The notes beneath the pieces are model-generated. The model was not told where the DNA came from. It did no database searches and worked only from the letters and a program-made list of their open reading frames with translations. The position numbers and the translations under genes were made by a program. A DNA stretch of 64,000 nt from Carnegiea gigantea (taxonomy: Eukaryota > Streptophyta > Magnoliopsida > Caryophyllales > Cactaceae). The stretch lies in assembly GCA_029747015.1 (NCBI GenBank), contig JAKOGI010003118.1:1-64000 (forward strand). The letters run 5' to 3'. Below, piece by piece: positions 1 through 11,077 of this stretch; position 1 is the first letter of the stretch; every line of letters starts with the position of its first letter.

Positions 1-1347
1 ATTCAAAGGGATATTTATTGAGGTTAGTGGAAATTTATATTCTCTTTTGTATATATCAACTTGTACGAAATCTGGATGGCGCTAAAAAGTAAGTTTGGAT
101 TATTTTTTTCAACTTGGATTGTACAGATCAAAGTAAAATGCCTCTCTAAATTTCATCTGCCCCATTTATGTGGAGTAATGGTGTGACACCGCGTGTATGG
201 TTTAAAGGATTTGATGCGACTACCTATATCATCAAAGATGCACATTTCTTTTCAGATAGCTCACTCTTAAGAACTTCACAGTTAAGCGTGCTTACTATGG
301 AGAAATCATATAATTGATAACCTCCTAAGAAATTTTTCATGCAGCGTGTAAGCGAGAACGAAGTATACCGAAAAGACTTGTGGTGGTTTGTAGAGACAGT
401 CGATGATCTTTAAAGTCGTTCTTAGTAACTGCTTGTGACTCGGAAGGGGTCAGGGCGTTCCAAATGGATAGTCTACAATTTTAAAATTAGGGTCAATGGG
501 AATCGATTTCTCTTGTAATTCAAGGATAAGATTGCTACATCAGACCCTCTAACACGCCGCCTGGTAACAGAATTTTTGAGGTATTGAATTTAAATTTTTT
601 TGTATATATCAACTCATATATGTAACAATAGTGTCTATTTCTTTAAGGGTCCTTTCGACATAAAAAAAGCTGTAAGATCAATGAAATGAAATTCAAATCT
701 AAATTTTTTTGTAATGCTTCCTAAAAAAAAATTTGGACCAATTAAACTAATTTCACATAGATACTTGTTTTACGGTTCCTAACTCTAAGTTAATTATGTA
801 GAGTGCATCAACATAGGTACGCTTAACCATTAATTTGGACTTCCGGTTGGGTTCAATTTTTGATGGGTTGTGATTAAAATTTAGATTGAGTTGAATTTTT
901 GCTATGTTGTGATTAAATTAAAATTTTAGGTTAAACCATTAATTATTTAAACCTTTATATTATTATCTTCACTGAGAATACTTTTTTGGTTCGTACGCCG
1001 CCAGTCACCTGGACGTACATAAAAAAAATTGTTCACATGTTCCATGCAAAACTTGTCATAGTTAGTGCGTAGTGACTATGAATAAAGTTGTCAATATGAG
1101 TTTCTAGTTCTGTCCTAAGTATATGTCATAATAAATGGAAAATGATTAGTGAATGGATTAATCATTAATCTAAGGGCTTAGTTCAATTCCCCCGAAACAT
1201 TAATTATTGAAACAATTATTCAACGGTCTATAGATTTGATGGGGGGCTAGAACTGGGAATCTTCATATCTTCTTTTTTTGATAATTAAGATTTAAGATAA
1301 CCTTAATACAAGCACTTACACCCTCATACTAATGCACTGTTCAGTAG

Positions 1348-1605
1348 GGGTGACAATGGAGCGGGTGTGTATCGGTATGAGTTTTATGTGGGGCAGGTAT
1401 GAGACGGGTATGGGATGAAAATTGATAAAACGGGTATGGGGTGGGTATGGGGCATGTAAGACATATGCCTATACCCATACCCATACCCATTTTAGCAATA
1501 CCCGTCTCATGCCCATTTTTTCTATTTTCACCACCAATACCCATACCTATTAGGACAGATTTTGCGAATTTCAGATAGGTACGGATTTTTTTGCCGACCC
1601 TACTT
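1348..1605. repeat. Probable MITE with internal inverted GGTATGGG motifs
   Basis: The left half is rich in GGGTATGGG and the right half in CCCATACCC, so the sequence can fold on itself. The outer ends read TAGGGGTGAC and, on the opposite strand, TAGGGTCGGC, which is compatible with short hAT-like terminal inverted repeats. I could not confirm an 8-bp target duplication: the flanks agree at only about half the positions. The open frame on the minus strand is a by-product of these repeats. Confidence 0.45.
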
Positions 1606-1878
1606 TTTTAGGTTAAAGACACCCTGAAATAATAAGACTTGTACAAACGTACAATTTCGCAATAGAAATATCACCCAAATACACCATAATCTAAACAATA
1701 TCTCATTGCTATCATTGAGCAAATGAGAGATGCTTTGGTAACACGGCTAGTGTCTCTCTTTCCCTCCAAGAGAGGTTTTTAATCTTTTATTACCAGATAA
1801 TGTTCGGACTAATTAAGGTCCTCAGACCATTATGAATTGCAATAATTTTTAAAGTTTAGCCCTTCGTTTCCAGCAAAC

Positions 1879-1918
<40 letters not shown>

Positions 1919-2984
1919 TGAGCTTAGGAAGCAAAGACCATGCCATCCAGATACATACCTTTCAATTTCATTTTTTATTTCATTTTATTCAAATTTTAAA
2001 CAACTTTCTAACCTTTTCTATATATAGCTTATTTTCCCACCTCACTAATTAAAATTAATATTTTTTGGTTGACTTGATTCCGTGTAAAACCAACAATTCT
2101 ATGATAATAATTGTCTGTTTTACTTTACTGAAACAGCAGTGAACATAAAATGCCAGTTCACACTCCACGTTTTCCATGCAAGATTTGTCCTAATGTCGTT
2201 AATCAATTGACCATCACTTGTTTTTTTCCCGACACCATTAATTATGATGTACAACGATATTTTCTCTCCTACTAATTAATAAGTGGGGCAAGCCTATGCA
2301 GCATTTGATGGCGTTGCCCTTGATTGCCTACCATCATATTTTTTTTATTTTTTTATTTTTTTGACGTGAAATTGTGTGACTATAATCAATGCATGTCAAC
2401 GTCTTCTTATGTTGAGGACGAAATCTATGCTTATATTAAATCTCAGTGCGGTTTAGATATGTGATCATGATGAATGGTCAGAAAGACTTTTGTGCCTAAA
2501 TTTTTCAATTTCTTCTTCTTGTTTTATGCATATATATGTTGTTGTTAGGTCATACTCTCACCAATCAACGTGTCATCTTTATATGATGATTTTATATACT
2601 AATAATATATACTAGGTCATTATAACTGACTGAAAATGCGTTTTTCAGTGTATCTAAAATCATTGTAAGAATAGGGTTTTATCGTGGTTACCGTTAAGTG
2701 ATAATCAGTATAGCCCAATTAATCATAACCGTTGATGTTTAAAATTTAATCTCAACCACTGTAATCTAATTCAATCTCTTAATTTAAAATTATCTTATAA
2801 AATACAGAAACCAATTAGAGATATATAATTTATCAATGCCTCGTTGGCCAGCTGCTCCAATTAGTCCATGCTCAAAGCCCCCTCCCCATACCATTTGATT
2901 TGCTTCAACCACGCCATCATCAAACCTCGAAAAGCAGAGGTAGTGGTTATAGTTGTAGAGGAATTGATGTGAAAATACTGAGCG

Positions 2985-3228
2985 TAGAGCTGAGAAACGG
3001 GTCGGGTTAGGTCGATCCATTTAATAAACGGGTCAATTTCGTGTCAGCCTTGAAAATAGCGTGGATTTGCTCAAAACTGAAAAATAATAAGTTTTCACAC
3101 TAAAAGATTTAATCGTATCAAATTCGGGTCGAAATCGGTTCGGTTCGAGTTGGCTTCGTGTTTCTCTCAGTAACTTCGGGTCGGATTTATGTCATGTTAT
3201 TGTGTCGGATCAGACTTTTTTAGCTCTA
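2985..3228 (-). mobile_element. hAT-like MITE, copy 1 (about 244 bp)
   Basis: The ends are TAGAGCTG at the left and AGCTCTA at the right, forming a short terminal inverted repeat. The flanks are ACTGAGCG (2977-2984) and ACTGAGAG (3229-3236), an 8-bp target duplication with one mismatch, as expected for hAT transposition. The inside is full of CGGGT/ACCCG-type words and matches, in reverse orientation, the elements at 25015-25247 and 44197-44353. There is no coding capacity, so it is non-autonomous. Confidence 0.8.
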
Positions 3229-3639
3229 ACTGAGAGAGAAGGCGAGAGAGAGAGAGAGAGAGAGAGCGTGCTCCATTCTTCAGTTCCATCAAGACCCACC
3301 AACGGTGGAAGCTAAAGTTTGCTGTTGATGGTGGTAATTAATGGTGGTGGATTAAGCTAGAGACTGCATATTGGTGAGAAAGGAACACGGATAGACCCAC
3401 TGGACTGTACATAGAAGGAACGTACTCTCTGATTAATCAAACAACGAGCAATATTTGCAAATTTAATTACTTTTTCCGTTTTATAAATTAGTTTAATATC
3501 GATATATTAAATTAAATTAGTCAATGGCTGAGATTAGTTTCACATATCAACAGCTGCGATTAATTTAATTGTGATGGTTACCACTTACCGATAACCACTG
3601 TAAAGAAATTCATAGGAATATGTTGTACCGAGCGCTTTA

Positions 3640-3800
3640 TAGCGCCATAGGACGTCACACGCCTGCCTTGTGCAGCTCACAAGTTCGATCCTATCAAGGG
3701 AGCAATTTCAACTGTGCTTAATTAGGCGACGTCGCTGGACTGCAACGGGCTTCGGTCTGGATTCTCCTATTACCCCAACCCCCCCCCCAAAAAAAAGAGA
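3640..3800 (+). mobile_element. Possible tRNA-derived SINE with C/A tail
   Basis: A Pol III B-box-like segment (AAGTTCGATCC) lies near 3681-3691, and the sequence ends in about ten C followed by about eight A. I did not find a clear target-site duplication or a second copy, so the assignment is tentative. Confidence 0.3.
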
Positions 3801-4515
3801 AAGAAATAAGTTGTTCTAAGTAAACCTGCAGGTTCTATTCTAATTGTTCAAAAAAATAGTACGATGAATAGTTTACTATAGGTAAAAATAACTTTGGTTC
3901 AAAGTTTCTAGATTAAATACCATTTCAAATTTGAGGTGGGATAGCCACATATACATTATCTTGTAATACATGAGTGACAAAACTAGACCAAATTGAAATC
4001 GCTCATAGTGGTATATATTGAGTGGTCCAAGTGAATCTGATCACAAGAGGATATGTCAATTAAACTTGTCATTCAAGCTCAATGGTTTTGGTGATGCTTG
4101 TACGCCTTAACTTGCTAGCATGAGGATTCCATTTCTTGACAATGACCACTTGGTTATTTTCCATGGTCAGTAACTACGGCATGGACGTGGTAATGTTTTC
4201 AACCATTGAAACTTTATTTAAAGAATAACACCAGGCAATCATGCCTATTCCTACCGAATAGCGTCTAGGATGAATAAGATGGTCATTGATATATGCTTCC
4301 ACACTAACTTAGAACTAACTTTAGGTAGTCATGCAATAAACATGATCTATAGTTTATTATACTGACTTATTAAAGTAAGATCAAAAGCCACATAGACATG
4401 TCAAAATCAACGCGTAAATTAAAATTCTTCCTTGTCTTATCAAATTCAGGAATATAAATATGAGCAACTGGTGTCAAAAAGAAGGTGGGAAACCCTTGTA
4501 GCTTTGGTCTTACTT

Positions 4516-4556
4516 AGAATCAGGTACCTTTATGTTGCGTTTTTTCTCTATAAAAG
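4516..4556 (+). promoter_or_regulatory. Core promoter of small repeat-protein gene 1
   Basis: A TATA box TATAAAAG lies at 4549-4556, 110 bases upstream of the ATG at 4666. At 4516-4531 is AGAATCAGGTACCTTT, which matches AGAATCGGGTACCCTT at 9157-9172 ahead of the second family member. TATGTTG just before the TATA box also recurs before the TATA box of the fourth member near 13743. Shared promoter words support a common origin by gene duplication. Confidence 0.65.
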
Positions 4557-4665
4557 GGTAGAACAAGCACAACAAAATTAGCAAAACCCTAAATAGTAGT
4601 ACTAACCTACCCTAGCTAGCACTTGAACAATTCAAACAAGACCCACCAAATTCAACACCATAACC

Positions 4666-4983
4666 ATGCAATACCCAACACAAGGATATGCTCCCTATGG
4701 TTGCCCTCCCCAATCCTCCCATCCCGGCCCAGCCAACTGCGGTTACCCTCCTTACTACTCGTGGGGATACCCGACCCCCTACAACCCTTTCCCAGGCAGC
4801 ACCATCTTCAACGCCGGAGGGAACTCTAATGGGTCCGGCACCCAAACCAGTGGCGATGTCAAGGTTGGGAATCGAAAGGAGAAGCCGGGAGGAGTTGATA
4901 TTCGCCGTGTTGGAGGTAACCATGACAACCTACACGGCGAACAAGTATCCGGGGATGTCACCATTGGAGATATTCGCAGTTGA
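4666..4983 (+). CDS. Small Pro/Tyr-rich protein with two Gly/Asn repeats, family member 1
   Basis: This is a single-exon gene of 105 codons; I do not recognise the family. Residues 1-46 are rich in Pro, Tyr and Gly. Residues 47-69 and 79-102 are two imperfect copies of one unit: the first ends GSGTQTSGDVKVGN, the second GEQVSGDVTIGD, and both carry GGN near their start. About half of the aligned positions are identical. The nine-residue linker is charged. No signal peptide or membrane segment is visible, so a cytosolic or nuclear protein is likely. The ATG was chosen because the same MQY start and ACC context recur in member 2, and a TATA box lies 110 bases upstream. Other frames here are also open, but only this one gives the family motif. 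Function is unknown; the regular beta-turn-like units suggest a beta-solenoid or self-assembling segment (inference). Confidence 0.75.
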   Translation: MQYPTQGYAPYGCPPQSSHPGPANCGYPPYYSWGYPTPYNPFPGSTIFNAGGNSNGSGTQTSGDVKVGNRKEKPGGVDIRRVGGNHDNLHGEQVSGDVTIGDIRS

Positions 4984-6739
4984 TGCTTGACAGGAAGGAT
5001 TGATCTACAATCACTGGGGCATCATCAATAAACCTTCGGATTTCCAGTTCTTAGAAGATCATGATTCTTATTGGTGATCATCAATAAACCTTTGGATAGC
5101 TTGTATGAATATGTTACGATCATCTATCCTCTTATTGGTAATCAAATACATAAAGCTAGCTTCAATTTACGTTTGTAATAGAGTTTTTATATATCAATAG
5201 TCTTTGTTAATAAATATGAAGTAAAGTTGAAAAGTGTACCCATATTTTTTTGATCCCCTTACCCCCTTCCAGCTATTGGTCTCGGTCATTCTTGTTCTTC
5301 TTCTGAATTTTTTTTTTTTTTTTTGGGGGGGTTGCTTGTTTTTAAGGTTTGGCCTCAATCTCCTCTTTTACCTTGCTAATTTATGTATAGGAAAATCGAT
5401 TTAAAAATCACAATAAAAGCAGAAAAGAAGACGATAATATAGTAGTCAGATGAATAGATCATGCCTCGGCCTCCTCAGCAGATTCTAAAGAGATCAAAAT
5501 ATGTAAGAAAAGTAAGAAAGAACGAAGAAGATCGAAAATTAAAGAGTACAAGATGCCCCAGCTCGACAATTTCTTATGTGTTCTTAGGAACACATGCTCT
5601 CATTGTTTACATGTATATATTTTTTAACATGTGTATTTGTTATACATTAATTTTTTAATGTATATTTGCTAATCTGCTGATGTAACTCTTGAGAATATGT
5701 GCTCTCCACAGTATGATCGATATATATATTCAACTATTATCGTGGATCCATTACTTCCACATAAGTGGGGAGGTGGGGTAGGCATCACAATATGCCACCG
5801 GCCATGCAAAGGTCCCCCAAAAAAAAAAAGAAAAAAAGAAAAAAAAGTGGGGAGGGAGTGTTTCTAAGGGTAATATGGGGGTTAGATGCAATGTATTGAG
5901 TGCCTGCTTGATTTTACCATATTGGATTCATTGTCTACTTTAATCTATTTAAACATATCTTAATATATTCAAATCTATTCCGATCCTCCCTTAAAAGATT
6001 CTCAATCTGTCACAAGTTGCTCCAACAAACTCCAATTAAGTCTGACCTGCAATCATTCGTTCAAAATGCTAAGAATGAACAGATCGACCATCATTCAATT
6101 TAGACAGGGATACAATGCATATCATGATACGAGGATATGTTCCCAGGTTGATGGTGGCCCTTTGATTCTTACATCCAAAGCTTAGCTTTCTTTAACGTGG
6201 ACAATAATGTTTGCAAGTTGCTACAAAATATATGGCCATCGTCCAAATGATTGTGTTTGCTTATTTTTATCTATGCCTTTTTCTTGCATTATTGATTAAG
6301 ATTTTGGGGGAGAGCAATATTTTTAATGACTTGATAGACAAAGCCTTTGCAAATAGTATCAAATCAAACTTCCAAAAATCAGACACAATTAAAATTAAAA
6401 CAATAATAAAGGTCGATCCTATTGAGACCCTTCTTCTTCTTCTTTTTTCGGGTCTTTGTTTGATATAGAAGTTGATATATCATGCTATATATGAAGGTCG
6501 GAAAGTGCAACATAAGAGTAAAAACATTCATAAACTGTAGAAAATCAGCATATTATCTGCAATAACTATAAATCACCAAAACTTTTGCAAACTTTGTTCA
6601 TCTATTAGGGTGTGATTCAATGTCCATTAGAGGACATCTAACTAGAACACTAATCATTGGCGATATCAAATAACATAGAAAATTTGGTAATTAGATAATC
6701 TAGAATACTGATAGATATTAGTATGATTAAATGTTGTAA

Positions 6740-6870
6740 AAACCCCTAAATACCTTATGCAATCATCAATGTGGTGGTTCTTGAGATTTGAACCTATGAC
6801 CTCTTGCTTGCAAAGGCTTTGATACCATGTTCAAGTATCATTTTGATAAAAAGATTAAGCTGATGATTAA
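6740..6870 (-). mobile_element. Possible tRNA-derived SINE (unpaired)
   Basis: On the minus strand an A-box-like TGGTATCAAAG is followed about 35 bases later by a B-box-like GGTTCAAATCT, the layout of a Pol III internal promoter in SINEs. Ends and target duplication were not resolved. Confidence 0.4.
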
Positions 6871-7441
6871 AGGTGCATGTAGAAACATATTTATACTCTA
6901 ATAGATATATGAGTACTGACTAACATGACGCATCAACAGATTCATACACTGAGTTGTTAAGTAATTTGGTGAGATCTTATGAGATACTATACCTAAAATT
7001 GAGTTCTTAGTTTTTTTTCCCCCTTGTACCCCTAAGATTATCAAATATGCAAAAATGCGCAAGATCAATCAGGACATTATTGGAGATATATAGAGGAAAG
7101 ATGATGGGGACTCAGGTTTATACGCTGTGGGGCTAATTATGATCATGTGTCATTGTATTGAAGGAAGATCGAATAAGTGTTGATTGGCATTTTATTGGTG
7201 TGTGGCAATTTTTCTTTGGCTGCTGTCTGATCGGTGTCAGTCATCTAGGAGGCCTTTGCACTGTTGGAGGATGGATGCGTGATTACTCAAGGATTTTGTC
7301 ATATTGAATGTCCATTTTGAAACGTGCATGCCGACGTTTTCGAGCTTAGTTGGCGTGAGTTTCTTTTAGTTAAAAAATTTGCGGTTAAATTTTGGCTGTG
7401 AATGTGTGGCTGACACAATTAGGCGTTTGTGCCTCACCTCC

Positions 7442-7592
7442 TATAAATACTATTTATTGATCTTCTCGATAAGAATCCGCGATAAGCTTTCTATTTCAGA
7501 AAGGAACCAGCAGGTCCACTAATCCTACGAGAAGGGAAATCTTACTACCAAGACCCAACAACATCACCCTTGCTTCTCAAATAATTGGTAAG
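7442..7592 (+). promoter_or_regulatory. Promoter-like segment: TATA box followed by donor-like site
   Basis: CTATAAATA near 7442 is followed about 150 bases later by AATTGGTAAGC, which has the form of a 5' exon ending in a splice donor. No downstream coding exon was recognised, so this may be the leader of a lost gene or part of a retroelement LTR. Confidence 0.25.
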
Positions 7593-7873
7593 CAAAAACT
7601 CTACCAGTGTCTGTTCTGAATAAAAACGATAGTAGAAAGCAGGTGATACTGATGAGAGAATTACCTTCTCGATTAATATTTATCTATATACCGGGAGAAT
7701 ATATATATAGAGAGAGAGAGAGAGGCGCATGGTGCGCCTATTAGGGTTGAGTAAACATTAAAAAATTGCATCAAGTAGCTTGTTATACCCATGAGATTCC
7801 CCTATAGATAGAGTACTAATGGTCTAATGCGCTTCCTGTGCAATGGAGTTCTCTATCATCGGTCTTATTCATG

Positions 7874-8270
7874 TTGTCAACAGACAACTATCAACGAGAT
7901 TTACCACAATACACACACACAAATTGTCAATGAGATCTTGGCCTATTAATTAAAATTAAGATTTTAGGTTCTTCCAAACCTCAGAAAAAAGGTATATTTG
8001 AGCTTCCAGGCTTTTTACATCAGCAAAAAAAAGTTTCAGATTTAAATTTTATGTCACTTTTGTACTTTCATATTGTCAATAGACAATTATCAATGAGATT
8101 TACCACAACATACACACACATAAATTGTCAATGAGATCTTAGCCTATTAATTAAAATTAAGATTTTAGGTTCTTCCAAACCTCAAAAAAAAGGTATATTT
8201 GGGCTTCCAGGCTTTTTACATCAATTAAAAAAAAAAAGTTTCAGATTTAAATTTTATGTCACTTTTGTAC
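7874..8270. repeat. Tandem duplication, two units of about 195 bp
   Basis: Unit 1 (7874-8065) and unit 2 (8073-8270) are nearly identical along their length. Both run from TTGTCAA-AGACAA, through CACACACA, a shared ATTAAAATTAAGATTTTAGG block and a CTTCCAGGCTTTTTACATCA block, to ATGTCACTTTTGTAC. Differences are mainly A-run length and a few substitutions, so the duplication is recent. It has no coding content. Confidence 0.9.
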
Positions 8271-9156
8271 TGTAATTGTATTGTACTTTTCTTTCATAAA
8301 TAGATAGATAAATAAATAAAATCAGAAGCCAAGTTTGACAAACAACTTAATGGGTTCGTGGATGAGATATTCTCACGTACTGAGTACTACTATATGTACA
8401 AGGGTATTAGAGCCATACTATTGAATAGTCCAAATTATGCTATTTCAACAGATATATATATATATATATATACCAGAGTCTCTAATGTAAGTGCTGGCAT
8501 GGGTCAAATGCCCACTTGGCAGGAAGGGCTAGGATATTTAAATCAGACAAATATTGTTTATAATGAAGTGAACTGATAATGAATTGAATGACTAGTTTAG
8601 ATCGTGTAACCGTGTCATAGACTAAGACTACTCAACCCATAACTCTATACGCCTTTCTCTATTTGCATGTCACACTGGTTTACACACAAGATTTTATAGT
8701 TACTAATTTACATATGGCAAGGGTTATTGCTCTAAGATTTCTTGTGTACATATTTTGTTATTTCATTTTAAAGTTGGATCAAAAATTAGTTGACGCATTA
8801 AATGGGCCTAAGATTCAAATGGACCGGATGACAACTCCTAAGAAGAGTTGATGTCCACTTACATGTTGGGCTGAATTTCTCTGCTTCCTACTCGCCATTT
8901 CAATTATGCCACACTTATGGAAGCTACACATCAAACAAAGTTCAAACTTAGTATATTATAAGACCCAATAAAACCAAAGATTTAAACAAACAATTGGAGA
9001 CATATGATAAGCTTTGTAACTGTATTATATATCCTAATACGTCACCTCATGCAAAATACTCTGTATATTTAAAACGTGAATGTTATGCATGCATGTCACT
9101 CTCATACTTTACACCGAATAAAGATCCTATCTAGCTAGTAGCTTTGCTTTAAATAG

Positions 9157-9198
9157 AGAATCGGGTACCCTTGTCACCCTTTACCACAACTATAAGAG
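9157..9198 (+). promoter_or_regulatory. Core promoter of small repeat-protein gene 2
   Basis: TATAAGAG at 9191-9198 lies 105 bases ahead of the ATG at 9303. The block AGAATCGGGTACCCTT at 9157-9172 is shared with gene 1 (13 of 16 positions). Confidence 0.6.
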
Positions 9199-9302
9199 GG
9201 AAAGTAAAGCTAAGCCAAACACATTGAAATTAACAACACCTAACATCCAAGTAAACTAAACCAAGACCTCCCCCCAAGTTCAAAAACTTTGAACACTACA
9301 CC

Positions 9303-9611
9303 ATGCAATATTCTCAACCATCCTCTAATTATCCAGCACCTCCTCCCGCTGCTCCTGAAAATCAAGTATATCCTCCTCCTCCTCAATATCATCAAAGCTA
9401 TGCTCCTCCTCCTCCTCTGGCTCCAAGCGGCCATTGCCACCAGCACCCTCCGAATTATTATTTCTCCGCGTATCATCCTCCCTACTACCCATGGAGATTT
9501 CCTGTGCCTTACAATGCCTTCCCTGGTGGCACCATCTACAACTCCGGAGGTAACTATAACGAGTCCGGTGAGCAGATTAATGGTCATGTCAAAGCGGACA
9601 ACTATAGCTAG
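9303..9611 (+). CDS. Small Pro/Tyr-rich protein with one Gly/Asn repeat, family member 2
   Basis: This single-exon gene has 102 codons and belongs to the same unrecognised family as the gene at 4666. The N-terminal 75 residues are very rich in Pro, Tyr, His and Gln, with PPPP runs at 24-27 and 35-38. Residues 57-76 (HPPYYPW...PYNAFPGG) align with the same region of member 1 (YPPYYSW...PYNPFPGS). The repeat unit at 78-100 reads NSGGNYNESGEQINGHVKA in its core, and the protein then stops. The second repeat unit found in members 1, 3 and 4 is absent, and position D of the GDVKVGN signature is His, so this copy looks shortened. The start is supported by the MQY match and the upstream TATA box. 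A long minus-strand open frame over the same DNA is a shadow of the Pro-rich codons. Confidence 0.7.
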   Translation: MQYSQPSSNYPAPPPAAPENQVYPPPPQYHQSYAPPPPLAPSGHCHQHPPNYYFSAYHPPYYPWRFPVPYNAFPGGTIYNSGGNYNESGEQINGHVKADNYS

Positions 9612-9790
9612 CTCGATCGAACAACGAAGTCTATGGGGATAATTCGTGTTTGTTGTTAAGTTTAGATCTTTAAATTTTCTAATGTATTGCATGTAAAATG
9701 GAAGGGGGGGGGGAGGAGGGGAATATAGATAGCTACTAGGTAAGGTTTTCCTCTTTGCAAAAAGGAAAAAAGAAAAAGAAAAGCAAAGCA

Positions 9791-9822
<32 letters not shown>

Positions 9823-11001
9823 AGAACTCCTCTCTTTTTTTGTTGATCTCCTTGCTTTTCTTATATTTCAAATGGTGAAAACCTCAAGGTTGGTAATAAA
9901 TATCCTGGATATTCTATTTCTTGTAGTTATATATATCAAACGACAACTAAATATGTCACAAATCCAGTGTACTATATTTTAGATTGTCGTAAGTGCTAAT
10001 TCTTGAACGAAACAGTCTTAGGTGCTACTTCCATAGGACCAATCCTTTTTCACCTTTTGCATCGAACGTATATTTTTTTTTATTTTTTTAAAATTTTCCT
10101 TAAGTTTTGTAATGATCTGTTTGGTAACAACTATAACAATCTTCCTCATCAAGACAAACTTAATTAATAAACAAAATTCATGTGGTTGTTTGACATCTCC
10201 AATGTTGCATGATCAATGAGAAGCTTTTGAGAAATGACTGAAATAAGACAACGACACTAAGTATGACATGGTATAGCGGATTGTATTTTGGGTACCTGTT
10301 TATACTGGTCTTGCCTTGGCAATTATCGGAAAAGGGCTTCAAGAATATGAAGGAATTAAGCATCATATCAATCAAATAAATGTGCCTATTTTTTTGGATC
10401 CTAGATCCGTCATTTCACTGGAGTCGAACTACTGTTGGCCCAATAAGGGGTAGAGCTCTCCTATCACAGATATTCTCAATTTGCAAGACTCGAACACACG
10501 ACATTGCTTAAGGGGAACAAGTGTCAAACTACTTGAACTAACCTATATGCATAAATATATGTGCTTATTTGATAAGTAGAATAACTTTGTAGATTTTCAA
10601 TTTAAATTCCATGGACGTTGGGAGATATATGTATAGCACCACCGGCCAATTAATGTATCGTATAAATCAAATTTGAACCTAATCGTTATCTTTTTTGGGG
10701 GGTGGGGGGGGGGGGACAATATCAAACTTGAATTGAAGAAGTTGATTCCTTGAAACAATTCCAAATGAAAGGATTGAATGAAGTTGCATTAGCCTCATCT
10801 AGTTACAAGTGGGTATGGAGAATATATGCAAAGATTGACAATGACCCACCTCCATTTTGATGCAGTTCATAACGTTTAAAAATCTAAGTCCATGTATATA
10901 TATTCTAGATGGAAAAATGTGCGAGATCATCAGTGGTAATCTTTGCTTCAAATTCAAGCAGATATATGCTCTATGTATACTCTAACGCTTAGCTTACCGT
11001 C
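9612..11001. other. Intergenic region between family members 2 and 3
   Basis: It contains a G-run (about 9702-9720), a long C-run followed by an A-run (about 9794-9824), a SINE at 10392-10558 and a second G-run near 10695-10715. There is no supported gene. Confidence 0.6.
10392..10558 (-). mobile_element. tRNA-derived SINE, copy 1
   Basis: The minus strand has an A-box-like GTTCAAGTAGTTTG, a B-box-like segment TGTTCGAGTC and a 3' tail ending in an A-run. The flanks ATGTGCCTATTT (10380-10391) and ATGTGCTTATTT (10559-10570) form a 12-bp target duplication with one mismatch. The element matches the one at 54298-54465 over its whole length, including TTGGCCCAATAA and CTTAAGGG. Confidence 0.8.
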
Positions 11002-11008
11002 TATATAG
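11002..11008 (+). promoter_or_regulatory. TATA box of small repeat-protein gene 3
   Basis: TATATAG lies 70 bases upstream of the ATG at 11078, the spacing expected for a short plant 5' leader. Confidence 0.5.
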
Positions 11009-11077
11009 AGGGGGCAAAAACCCTAGTCCTCTCAAGACCAAACGAACCAATAATTATTCGATTCTATCCTAAAAACG

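Larger units (their letters stand above)
1..4548. other. AT-rich intergenic region, left end
   Basis: No convincing gene is visible. The region holds a (TAA)n microsatellite at about 1879-1918, a probable MITE with inverted GGTATGGG-type motifs at about 1348-1605, a hAT-like MITE at 2985-3228 and a (GA)n run at about 3240-3267. A possible tRNA-derived element sits at about 3640-3800: it has a B-box-like AAGTTCGATCC and ends in a C-run followed by an A-run. Around 520-555 a short stretch resembles the 3' part of plant Au-type SINEs, which I hold at low confidence. Open frames here are short and of low complexity. Confidence 0.6.
4984..9190. other. Intergenic region between family members 1 and 2
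   Basis: Just after gene 1, the 3' flank contains a 21-bp direct repeat (5021-5041 and 5077-5097, one mismatch) that includes AATAAA-like words usable as polyadenylation signals. Farther on are a T-run followed by a G-run (about 5310-5330), a possible SINE at about 6740-6870, a TATA box followed by a splice-donor-like GGTAAGC (about 7442-7592) that could be a leftover promoter or LTR, a near-perfect tandem duplication at 7874-8270 and a (TA)n run near 8451-8472. I see no supported gene. Confidence 0.6.

Noticed and set aside
4612..4990. Other open frames over small-protein gene 1 (minus 4612-4923, + 4623-4829, + 4688-4990)
   Set aside because: They overlap the family frame and do not contain the repeat motif; their openness reflects base composition.
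8358..8851. Two short + strand frames (72 and 62 codons)
   Set aside because: They contain a TA repeat and AT-rich sequence, with no family features, TATA box or splice context.
9240..9791. 183-codon open frame on the minus strand over small-protein gene 2
   Set aside because: It lies antisense to a Pro-codon-rich gene whose + frame has family matches. The minus frame is Arg/Ile-rich, without homologous frames opposite the other three members.
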